Source: Massilia sp. ZL223 (GTDB lineage Bacteria > Pseudomonadota > Gammaproteobacteria > Burkholderiales > Burkholderiaceae_D). From it: a stretch of DNA of 49,597 nt. The DNA is taken from contig NZ_JAGPWD010000042.1 in NCBI RefSeq assembly GCF_018119395.1, forward strand, positions 1 through 49,597, read 5' to 3'. Shown one piece after another: positions 43,183 to 49,597 of this stretch. The notes under the pieces were generated by a model. That model was not told the DNA's origin and ran no database searches. It saw only the letters and a list, made by a program, of their open reading frames with translations. Made by a program: the position numbers and the translations under genes. Position 1 is the stretch's first letter. Every line of letters begins with the position of its first letter.

Positions 43183-43536
43183 ATGGGCAAGCTTTCCACC
43201 CACGTCCTCGACACCGCGCACGGCCGTCCCGGCGCCGGGGTCAAGTTCGACCTCTATGCCGTCGATTCCTGCGGCCGCACCCTGATAAAGAGCGAACTCA
43301 CCAACCAGGACGGACGCTGCGCCGGGCCCCTGCTCGAAGGCGCCCAGCTGCGCGCCGGGCAGTACGAACTGGTATTCCACGCCGGCGACTACTTCGCCGC
43401 CCAGGGCGTGGAACTGCCCAGCCCGCGCTTCCTCGACCGGGTGACGATCGCCTTCGGCGTCTTCGACCCCGATCAGAACTACCATGTGCCGCTGGTGATG
43501 ACGCCCTGGTCCTATTCGACCTACCGGGGCAGCTGA
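43183..43536 (+). CDS. uraH: 5-hydroxyisourate hydrolase
   Basis: A 117-residue transthyretin-like protein that hydrolyses 5-hydroxyisourate, the product of urate oxidation. ATG 43183 is preceded by AGGAG at 43174-43178. Conserved marks are MGKLSTHVLDTAHGRPG, the central RAGQYELVFHAGDYF, VPLVMTPWSYSTYRGS with the family-defining C-terminal YRGS. No signal peptide. Divergent from puuE. The partner decarboxylase (UraD) is absent here. Confidence 0.96.
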   Translation: MGKLSTHVLDTAHGRPGAGVKFDLYAVDSCGRTLIKSELTNQDGRCAGPLLEGAQLRAGQYELVFHAGDYFAAQGVELPSPRFLDRVTIAFGVFDPDQNYHVPLVMTPWSYSTYRGS

Positions 43537-43549
43537 ACATTCTGCCAGT

Positions 43550-43603
43550 GGCGGGCTGGTTTGAATGAACGTAATATTTACGCAATTCAAACAGGAGCCC
43601 GCC
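43550..43603 (+). promoter_or_regulatory. 54-base imperfect palindrome covering the ribosome site of the next gene
   Basis: Nested arms: GGCGGGCT (43550-43557) with AGCCCGCC (43596-43603), TTTGAAT (43560-43566) with ATTCAAA (43585-43591), and CGTAA (43570-43574) with TTACG (43578-43582). The ATG of the next gene is at 43605 and its AGGAG (43593-43597) sits in the bulge/upper edge of the outer stem, so folding should hide the ribosome site. No T run follows. Confidence 0.75.
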
Positions 43604-43604
43604 C

Positions 43605-45443
43605 ATGCACCCCAGCGCAGCCGCAGAGTATCCCTACGAACAGGCGCAGCCCTCCGGTGTCGCGGCGGCGCGCATCGGCATCGGCCTGCTGCAGGGCCTG
43701 GTGTTGTACCTGCTCTATCAGGCGGGCGAAAGCCAGGCCTGGCCGGCAACCCGGCCCCTGCTGTTCGTACCGCTGCTGCTGGTGGCCGCCCTGGTGCCCG
43801 TGATCCTGATCAGCGGCCTCGGCCAGCTGACGCGGCGCCAGCTGCTGCTGTGGGCAGGCACGGCCGCTGCGCTGGCCGCACTGCTGGGCGTCTACGATGC
43901 CTGGGACCAGTTCGGCGCGCCGCTGCCTTTTTTCCAGAAGGACAAGTGGCGCCCGACCATGCCTTCGGAAGAGCTGTGCGGCTTCATGATCGCGAGCTTC
44001 TTCATCGCCCATGCGCTGGTGCTGTCCGGGGCGCAGGACCGGCGCAGGATCGCTTCCTACACCACCTACTTCGAGCTGGCCTGGAAACTGGGTGTACAGC
44101 TGGCGTTCTGCGGCCTGTTCGTCGGCGTCACCTGGCTGGTGCTGCACCTGGGCGCCGCGCTGTTCATGCTGGTCAAGCTCGGCTTCCTGCGCGAGACCAT
44201 CCAGAAACCGTGGTTCGCGATTCCCGCGACCGCCTTCGCCTTCTCCTGCGCCATGCACCTGACGGACATGCGGCCGGCGATCGTGCGCGGAATCCGCAAC
44301 CTGCTGCTGGTGCTGCTGTCGTGGATCCTGCCGGTGCTTACCCTGCTGGTGGCGGGCTTCCTGTGCAGCCTGCCCTTCACCGGGCTGGACGCCCTGTGGG
44401 CGACGAAAAGCGCCGGCGCCGTACTGCTGGGAGCGGCCGCCGCCTTTGTCATCCTGATCAATGCCGCCTGGCAGAACGGCGCAGCGCCGGTGGCGCGGCC
44501 GGTTGCGCTGGCGGCCAGGATCGCCAGCCTGCTGCTGGTGCCCGTGGTCCTGCTGGCCATCTACGCCCTGGCCCTGCGCGTGCAGGACCACGGCTGGAGC
44601 AATGACCGCGTGATCGCGGCCGCCTGCATGCTGGTGGCGAGCTGCTACGCGGGCGGCTATGCGGCCGCCAGTCTGCGCAAGGGCTGGCTGCCCAGCCTGG
44701 CCGGGGTGAACATCGCCGCCGCCTTCGTGGTCCTGGCCGTGCTGCTGGCGCTGTTCTCGCCGCTTGCCGATCCCGGCCGCCTGTCCGTCAACGACCAGCT
44801 GGCCCGGCTGCGCGACGGCAAGGTAACGGCGGCGGATTTCGACTTGGCCTACCTGCGTTTCCACAGCGGCCGCTACGGGCGCGAAGCGCTCGACCGGCTG
44901 GAAGCCCAGGCCGCCGGCCCGGATGCGGCCCTGCTGCGCTCGCGTATCGCCGCGGTCCGGGCCATGCGCGGTCCTTACGACAAACTGCACGATCCCGTCA
45001 GGCTGGCCAGCAATGTGCGCGTCTGGCCGGAGGGCACGCGCCTGCCGCCCTCCTTCCTGGCGACGGAATGGGCCAGGATGGACAAGGTCGATCTGCCGGA
45101 CTGCCTGGAGCACCCGGGCGCCGGCTGCGACGCCTTCCTGATCGACTTCGACAACGACGGCAGGGCCGAAGTGCTGCTGCTCGGGGATAACGAAAAATGG
45201 ACGCAGTCGGCGGTGCTCGGCGAGACCGCCGGCGGCAAGTGGCGCAAGCTCGCCCGCCTGGCGCCGGTGTCCATGTGCGCCCCCTTGCGCCAGGCTATGC
45301 GCGAGGGCAAGGTCCGGCCCCTGCCTTCGCGCCTGTCCGATCTCGAGGTCGCCGGCCAGCGGATCGCGGTGGCAGCGGACGAGGACCGCGAATCCGCATG
45401 CCCATCCACCCCTGCCGCCCAGCAGGACGCGGCCCGGCAGTGA
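43605..45443 (+). CDS. DUF4153-type integral membrane protein
   Basis: A 612-residue protein from ATG 43605. Residues ~20-400 hold about eleven hydrophobic segments; PFFQKDKWRPTMPSEELCGFMIASFFIAHALVLS and SLPFTGLDALWATKSAGAVLLGAAAAFVILINAAWQ fit DUF4153 membrane proteins. From about residue 400 there is a soluble C-terminal domain (LSVNDQLARLRDGKVTAADFDLAYLRFHSGRYGREALDRL) with a calcium-site-like IDFDNDGRAEVLLLGD at about 510-525. The function is unknown; homologues are often linked to envelope or development genes. The upstream long hairpin may limit its translation. Confidence 0.85.
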   Translation: MHPSAAAEYPYEQAQPSGVAAARIGIGLLQGLVLYLLYQAGESQAWPATRPLLFVPLLLVAALVPVILISGLGQLTRRQLLLWAGTAAALAALLGVYDAWDQFGAPLPFFQKDKWRPTMPSEELCGFMIASFFIAHALVLSGAQDRRRIASYTTYFELAWKLGVQLAFCGLFVGVTWLVLHLGAALFMLVKLGFLRETIQKPWFAIPATAFAFSCAMHLTDMRPAIVRGIRNLLLVLLSWILPVLTLLVAGFLCSLPFTGLDALWATKSAGAVLLGAAAAFVILINAAWQNGAAPVARPVALAARIASLLLVPVVLLAIYALALRVQDHGWSNDRVIAAACMLVASCYAGGYAAASLRKGWLPSLAGVNIAAAFVVLAVLLALFSPLADPGRLSVNDQLARLRDGKVTAADFDLAYLRFHSGRYGREALDRLEAQAAGPDAALLRSRIAAVRAMRGPYDKLHDPVRLASNVRVWPEGTRLPPSFLATEWARMDKVDLPDCLEHPGAGCDAFLIDFDNDGRAEVLLLGDNEKWTQSAVLGETAGGKWRKLARLAPVSMCAPLRQAMREGKVRPLPSRLSDLEVAGQRIAVAADEDRESACPSTPAAQQDAARQ

Positions 45444-45492
45444 AACTTGCTATGCTTGGCTCACCGCTCAGGAGAGCCAACGAGGCGAGTTC

Positions 45493-46050
45493 ATGTCCCT
45501 GCACATCGTTCATTTCATCGGGCCCATCAACCACAATTCCGCCTGCGCGGTGCGCAACTGCTGCCTGCAGGCGCTGCAGAACGGCGCCACCGAGATCGAA
45601 CTGCACATGTCCACCGAAGGCGGCAACATGACGGCCGGCTTCGCGCTCTATTTTTTCCTGAAGTCGCTGCCCCTGCCGCTTACCACCTACAACATCGGCA
45701 GCGTCGAATCGGTCGGCGTGGTGATCTTCCTGGCCGGCCAGAAACGCTATGCCTGCCCCGGCACGCGCTTCCTCGTCCATCCCCTGCACTGGGGCTTCGG
45801 CAGCCTGGTCGCGGCCGACCATGCGCGCGTCTCCGAATGGCGCGACTGCCTCGACTTCGACGCCGAGCGCTATGCCAGCATCTTCCTCGACGCCACTCGC
45901 GAAGCCGGCCGCGAAACCGACATTCGCGGCAATCTCACCGGCAACGCCCGCATCTTTACCGCCGAAGAAGCGGTGCAAGCCGGCATCGTTCACGACGCCA
46001 TCCAGGCCCGCCTACCCGCCCAGGGTACGACTTGTCATTGGTGGAATTAA
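45493..46050 (+). CDS. ClpP/crotonase-fold protease-like protein
   Basis: A 185-residue stand-alone ClpP-like protein (MSLHIVHFIGPINHNSACAVRNCCLQAL). The fold marks are MSTEGGNMTAGFALYFFLKSLP (oxyanion-side Gly pair), nucleophile Ser in SVESVGVVIFLAG, and His in GTRFLVHPLHWGF; an acidic third residue is likely in the following helix (ARVSEWRDCLDFDAE). There is no signal peptide and no partner AAA+ ATPase gene nearby. The last residues, FTAEEAVQAGIVHDAI, match ClpP/SppA ends. Activity and target are unknown; the weaker Ser context compared with true ClpP suggests a divergent member. Confidence 0.85.
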   Translation: MSLHIVHFIGPINHNSACAVRNCCLQALQNGATEIELHMSTEGGNMTAGFALYFFLKSLPLPLTTYNIGSVESVGVVIFLAGQKRYACPGTRFLVHPLHWGFGSLVAADHARVSEWRDCLDFDAERYASIFLDATREAGRETDIRGNLTGNARIFTAEEAVQAGIVHDAIQARLPAQGTTCHWWN

Positions 46051-46116
46051 TTCTGACAATTGCCTGTTTCAACTAAACAACAAGAACGTTGTCAATTTGT
46101 AGAGGAATCTCTCCAA

Positions 46117-46174
46117 TTGTCATAAATCTGTTGCTGTCAAAATTGCCGCGTGGATAGAATCATTTCAATGATTC
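46117..46174 (+). promoter_or_regulatory. possible Pho box and promoter of the porin gene, with +1 palindrome
   Basis: TTGTCAT (46117-46123), AAAT, CTGTTGC (46128-46134) form an 11-base-spaced pair like a PhoB box, and CTGTCAA follows at 46134-46140. TAGAAT at 46155-46160 is a reasonable -10. GAATCATT-TC-AATGATTC (46157-46174) is a perfect palindrome over the expected start. The second Pho repeat is imperfect, so this is tentative. Confidence 0.5.
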
Positions 46175-46246
46175 ACGGCGCTTACCGCTTTTGCTGCCCA
46201 TAGTCAGCGCCTCTTTTCCACGAGCAGCCCACGCAACGAAGCCTTT

Positions 46247-47503
46247 ATGAACAAGAAGATCCTCGCCAGCTTGCTGGCACTCCCGCTGGTCGCTCCCGCG
46301 GCCTTCGCGCAGGAGACCTCCGGTTTTCCGGCAGTAAAAATCAGTGGTTTCGGCACCGGCGCCCTGACCTGGACCAATGAAGACCGCGCCGAATTCGCGC
46401 GTCCGAACCAGGTGAGCGGCGCCGCCGACAACGTCCGCACCGGCGTCGATTCGAACCTGGGCCTGCAGGCCGACATGCCGGTCAACAGCTGGCTGTCCTT
46501 CACCGGCCAGGTGCTGGTGCGCAAGGATGCGGAAGAACACTACGGCGCCGAACTGGGCTGGGCATTCGCCAAGGCGCGCATCAACGACAACCTGAGCGTG
46601 CGCGTGGGCCGCGTCGGCCTGCCGGTGTTCATGATTTCCGACTATCGCAACGTCGGCTACGCCAACACCATGCTGCGTCCGCCGGCAGAGATTTACTCGC
46701 AGGTGCCGTTCAACAGCATCGACGGCGCCGACATCACCTGGCAGAACAGCTTCGGCGACACCACCCTGACCTCGCAGCTGGCCTACGGCGGCGTCAAGTC
46801 GCCGCTGTCGGGCGACATCCACGCCAAGGGCAAGCAGATCGCCGCCCTGAACGTGTCGGCCGAACACGGCCCCTTCATCCTGCGTGCCGGCCACGCCCAG
46901 GCCAAGATCACCGTCGAGGATTCGACCTCGCTGAACACCCTGGTGGGAGGCCTGCGCGCCGCCGGCGCCGGCTACGGCTTCACGCAGCTGGTCACCCTGG
47001 CCAACGAGATCGAAGCCAAGGAAAAGAAAGCGACTTTCAGCTCGCTGGGCCTGGCTATGGACTGGAACAACATCGTGCTGCAAACCGAGTACGCGAAGCG
47101 CAAGACCAAGGCCTACATCAACGACACCACCTCGTGGTACGTGATGGGCGGCTACCGCTTCGGCAAGTTCCTGCCTTACTACTCGCACGCCAACCTGAAG
47201 ATCGACAGCGCCGTCGTCAACACCGTGCCGGCAGCCTGCCCGGCCGGCTACCCGGCGGCCTGCACCCCGACCATGCAGGCGCTCGGCGCCGGCGTGCGCC
47301 GCCTGCCGAACACCGGCGTCGGCCAAGGCGAGCAGACCACCGACAGCATCGGCATCCGCTGGGACTTCGCCAGCTCGGTGGCCCTGAAGGCGCAGATCGA
47401 CCGCGTCAAGCCGAAGAACGGCAACGGCCTGTTCGTCAACGCCAAGCCGGGCTTCACCGGTCCGGTGACCGTGGGCGCCGTCGCCCTCGACTTCGTGTTC
47501 TAA
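46247..47503 (+). CDS. outer-membrane porin
   Basis: A 418-residue porin precursor with signal peptide MNKKILASLLALPLVAPAAFA. Strand-rich body with motifs such as VKISGFGTGALTWTNED, SNLGLQADMPVNSWLSFTGQVL, VRVGRVGLPVFMISDYRNVGYANTM and a terminal ALDFVF ending in Phe, the outer-membrane insertion signal. A pair of Cys in an extracellular-type loop (PAACPAGYPAACTP) is unusual for porins. It starts a co-directional set with a PstS-like protein and a chemoreceptor, preceded by a possible Pho box, which suggests phosphate or a related anion as cargo (inference). Confidence 0.88.
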   Translation: MNKKILASLLALPLVAPAAFAQETSGFPAVKISGFGTGALTWTNEDRAEFARPNQVSGAADNVRTGVDSNLGLQADMPVNSWLSFTGQVLVRKDAEEHYGAELGWAFAKARINDNLSVRVGRVGLPVFMISDYRNVGYANTMLRPPAEIYSQVPFNSIDGADITWQNSFGDTTLTSQLAYGGVKSPLSGDIHAKGKQIAALNVSAEHGPFILRAGHAQAKITVEDSTSLNTLVGGLRAAGAGYGFTQLVTLANEIEAKEKKATFSSLGLAMDWNNIVLQTEYAKRKTKAYINDTTSWYVMGGYRFGKFLPYYSHANLKIDSAVVNTVPAACPAGYPAACTPTMQALGAGVRRLPNTGVGQGEQTTDSIGIRWDFASSVALKAQIDRVKPKNGNGLFVNAKPGFTGPVTVGAVALDFVF

Positions 47504-47513
47504 GGAGCGGGCG

Positions 47514-47918
47514 ATGAAGAAACTCATGCTGGCCGCAATCGCGGCAACCGCCTTCGGCGCAACGCCGGCCATGGCCGAAGTGGTGGTCGTGGTAAGCGCC
47601 AAGGCCGCCGAATCGACCATGACCAAGGAACAGGTCGCCCAGTTCTTCCTGGGTAAATCGACCGCGATGACCCCGGTCGACCAGGCCGATTCCTCGCCGA
47701 TCCGCGCCGAGTTCTACAAGAAAGTGGCGGACAAGGATGCGGCGCAGGCCAAGGCCCTGTGGTCCAAGCTGGTGTTCACCGGCAAGGCCACGATGCCGAA
47801 GGAAGCCGGCGACAACGCCGGCGTCAAGGCGGCGCTCGCCGCCAATCCGAAGGCCATCGGCTACATCGACAAGAGCGCAGTGGACGCGACCGTCAAGGTC
47901 GTCTACACCGCCCAATAA
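47514..47918 (+). CDS. small exported PstS-like (phosphate-binding-like) protein
   Basis: A 134-residue protein, ten bases after the porin, with signal peptide MKKLMLAAIAATAFGATPAMA. The mature part resembles one half of a PstS-type phosphate-binding protein (VAQFFLGKSTAMTPVDQADSSPIRAEFYKKVADKDAAQAKALWSKLVFTGK, then NPKAIGYIDKSAV), a form often annotated as phosphate ABC transporter substrate-binding protein although too short for two lobes. No ABC genes are adjacent. It may bind an anion and present it to the chemoreceptor encoded next. Family assignment is moderate. Confidence 0.8.
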   Translation: MKKLMLAAIAATAFGATPAMAEVVVVVSAKAAESTMTKEQVAQFFLGKSTAMTPVDQADSSPIRAEFYKKVADKDAAQAKALWSKLVFTGKATMPKEAGDNAGVKAALAANPKAIGYIDKSAVDATVKVVYTAQ

Positions 47919-47942
47919 ACCGGAGTAATCCGGTAAGACATG

Positions 47943-47973
47943 CCCGCCACCGGCCCTTGCGCCGGTCGGCGGG
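47943..47973 (+). other. GC-rich hairpin before the chemoreceptor gene
   Basis: CCCGCC-A-CCGGC pairs with GCCGG-T-C-GGCGGG around CCTTGC, with one bulged base. There is no T run; it could reduce read-through from the porin/PstS-like genes or stabilise their mRNA. CTGGAGG, the ribosome site of the next gene, lies just after. Confidence 0.55.
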
Positions 47974-47994
47974 TCACGCATTCTGGAGGCAACA

Positions 47995-49560
47995 ATGAGC
48001 ATCAAGCGCAGGATCTGGGCACTGCCCGTCATCTCCGCCATTATCTTCGGCCTCGGGGCCGGCGCCAGCGCCATGATCGCGACCGGCGCGCTGAACTCGA
48101 TCACCACGACCGAGAGCGTGGACTATCCGGTCCTGGATGCCTCCAAGGCCCTGTCCCTGGACGTGGCCGCCGTCACCGACGGCCTGCAGGACGCGGTCGC
48201 CGAAGGCGACAAGGACAAGATTGCCCAAGTGGGCGAGCAGGCCGCCAAGCTGCGCGCCAAGCTCGACAAGTACAGCCAGATCCCGGGCCAGCGCGATACC
48301 TTCGCGCGCCTGGGCAAGGAATTCGACGCCTATTACGCGCCCGCCCTGTCGTCGGCGCGCATCATGCTCGAAATGGAGCAAGGCGACCCGCAGGCCGCCG
48401 TCGGCAAGATGCAGGTGGCCCTGGCCGTCCTCAACAAGGACCTGGCCGCCACCAACGAAGCGGCCAAGCGCCAGTTCACCGAAGGCATCGCCAGCAGCAA
48501 GGAAAGCGTCAACCGCGTCCTGACCGCGATGATCCTGACCGCGCTGATCGTGATCGCCTGCCTGGCCGCGGTGTCGTGGTTCGTGGTGCGCACCATCTGG
48601 CATCAGCTGGGCGGTGAGCCGGAATATGCGCGCGAGATCGCACAGGCGGTCGCTTCGGGCGACCTGTCGATGGACATCCGCCTTGAGGCGGGCGACAACG
48701 CCAGCCTGCTGGTGGCGCTGAAGGAAATGCGCGCCCGCCTGGCGACCCTGGTGGCCGAGATCAAGACCTCGGCCGACACCATCGCCAGCGCCAGCGGCGA
48801 GATCGCGACCGGCAACGCCGACCTGGCGCGCCGCACCGAATCGCAGGCCTCGAGCCTGGACCGCACCACCCGCGCGATGGAAGAACTGACCGGCGCCGTG
48901 CGCCAGAACGCGCAGAACGCGACCGAAGCGAATTCGCTGGTGGAATCGGCGACCAATATCGCAACCCGCGGCGGCCAGGTGGTCGGCGGCGTGGTGAGCA
49001 CCATGGGCGACATCAACACTTCGGCCAACAAGATCGTCGAGATCATCTCGGTGATCGACGGCATCGCCTTCCAGACCAACATCCTGGCGCTGAACGCCGC
49101 CGTGGAAGCGGCGCGCGCGGGCGAACAAGGCCGCGGTTTCGCCGTGGTGGCGGGTGAGGTGCGCAACCTGGCCCAGCGCAGCGCGGCGGCGGCCAAGGAG
49201 ATCAAGGAGCTGATCGGCGACTCGGTGGCGAAGGTGAACGCCGGCAGCGCGCTGGTCGACGAAGCCGGCGTGACCATGGACCAGATCGTGGAGTCGGTGC
49301 GCAAGGTGCAGACCATCATGGCCGAGATCAGCGCGGCAGGCGCGCGCCAGAGCGCGGGCATCGAGGACATCGGGCGCGCGATCACCAGCATCGACGAAAT
49401 GACCCAGCAGAACTCGGCGCTGGTCGAGGAAGCATCGGCGGCGGCGGAATCGCTGACCGAGCAGACCGGGCAGCTGACGGGGGCCTTGTCGGTGTTCAAG
49501 CTGGACAATGCGCCGGTGTTGTCGGCGAATTTGGGGAAGCAGCGGCTGGCCTTGCGCTGA
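47995..49560 (+). CDS. methyl-accepting chemotaxis protein
   Basis: A 521-residue chemoreceptor. TM1 at about 9-32 (LPVISAIIFGLGAGASAMIA), a periplasmic helical sensor at ~33-172 of four-helix-bundle type, and TM2 at ~175-198 (VLTAMILTALIVIACLAAVSWFVV). A HAMP domain follows (QLGGEPEYAREIAQAVASGDLSMDI). The kinase-control tip is complete (IDGIAFQTNILALNAAVEAARAGEQGRGFAVVAGEVRNLAQRSA). The C terminus (KQRLALR) lacks the NWETF-type tether for CheR/CheB. Given its neighbours it may sense a ligand delivered by the PstS-like protein. A strong GGAGG precedes the ATG. Confidence 0.95.
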   Translation: MSIKRRIWALPVISAIIFGLGAGASAMIATGALNSITTTESVDYPVLDASKALSLDVAAVTDGLQDAVAEGDKDKIAQVGEQAAKLRAKLDKYSQIPGQRDTFARLGKEFDAYYAPALSSARIMLEMEQGDPQAAVGKMQVALAVLNKDLAATNEAAKRQFTEGIASSKESVNRVLTAMILTALIVIACLAAVSWFVVRTIWHQLGGEPEYAREIAQAVASGDLSMDIRLEAGDNASLLVALKEMRARLATLVAEIKTSADTIASASGEIATGNADLARRTESQASSLDRTTRAMEELTGAVRQNAQNATEANSLVESATNIATRGGQVVGGVVSTMGDINTSANKIVEIISVIDGIAFQTNILALNAAVEAARAGEQGRGFAVVAGEVRNLAQRSAAAAKEIKELIGDSVAKVNAGSALVDEAGVTMDQIVESVRKVQTIMAEISAAGARQSAGIEDIGRAITSIDEMTQQNSALVEEASAAAESLTEQTGQLTGALSVFKLDNAPVLSANLGKQRLALR

Positions 49561-49597
49561 GATCTGCTTGCCTTCATGGAAAGCCGCCTCTCAGGCG

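Overview
The window is high-GC chromosomal DNA from a Gram-negative bacterium. Gene content (TonB-dependent receptor, MipA/OmpV protein, trimeric-type porin, long-form DeoC, DUF969/DUF979 pair, XdhABC with GuaD) and codon use fit a Burkholderiales member, most likely an Oxalobacteraceae such as Massilia. That placement is an inference from protein character, not a search result. No rRNA, tRNA or CRISPR array was recognised.

Layout. (1) 1-469: cut-off VOC-family gene. (2) 529-7867, minus: nucleoside catabolic operon punA-deoB-deoC-ALDH16-deoA-cdd, with an inverted REP-like pair between the ALDH and deoA. (3) 8121-11069, plus: divergent psuK-psuG-lysR operon for pseudouridine breakdown plus an LTTR. 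(4) 11338-15894: pcp gene interrupted by an AT-rich island of about 3.4 kb carrying a two-TM protein, a PD-(D/E)xK nuclease-like protein and an OLD-family ATPase/TOPRIM nuclease. The island is bounded by a 463-bp direct repeat of the pcp 3' half. (5) 15891-19755: DUF979, DUF969, YciI-like, small membrane protein, alpha/beta hydrolase. (6) 20124-24822, plus: BMP-type nucleoside ABC transporter. (7) 25020-28364: secreted Ala/Thr/Lys-rich protein, MipA/OmpV protein, TPR-GGDEF diguanylate cyclase. (8) 28466-33722, minus: TonB receptor, 5'-nucleotidase lipoprotein, S1/P1 nuclease. (9) 34192-43536: exported adenosine deaminase, guanine deaminase, xdhABC, allantoinase PuuE and divergent uraH. (10) 43605-49560: DUF4153 membrane protein, ClpP-like protein, then a porin / PstS-like / chemoreceptor set behind a possible Pho box.

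How it works together. Most of the window reads as one programme for eating nucleic acids: nuclease and 5'-nucleotidase outside the inner membrane, a TonB receptor for outer-membrane passage, periplasmic adenosine deamination, ABC import, phosphorolysis to deoxyribose/ribose phosphates and acetaldehyde, pseudouridine salvage, and purine base oxidation towards allantoate.

Main discovery. The three promoters that should feed this programme (deo operon, BMP ABC transporter, TonB receptor) share an architecture not explained by chance: TTAT-N11-ATAA (a LysR-type T-N11-A box) centred about 65 bp upstream of the predicted start, then a conserved AA[T/C]GGTATTTG[T/C]CA block containing the -35, then ATGCATA at the -10. 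All three lie in the same orientation to their genes. The LysR gene at 10161 is the obvious candidate regulator. Second is the defence-like island, whose junctions fit a single-crossover (Campbell-type) integration through pcp with no recombinase present.
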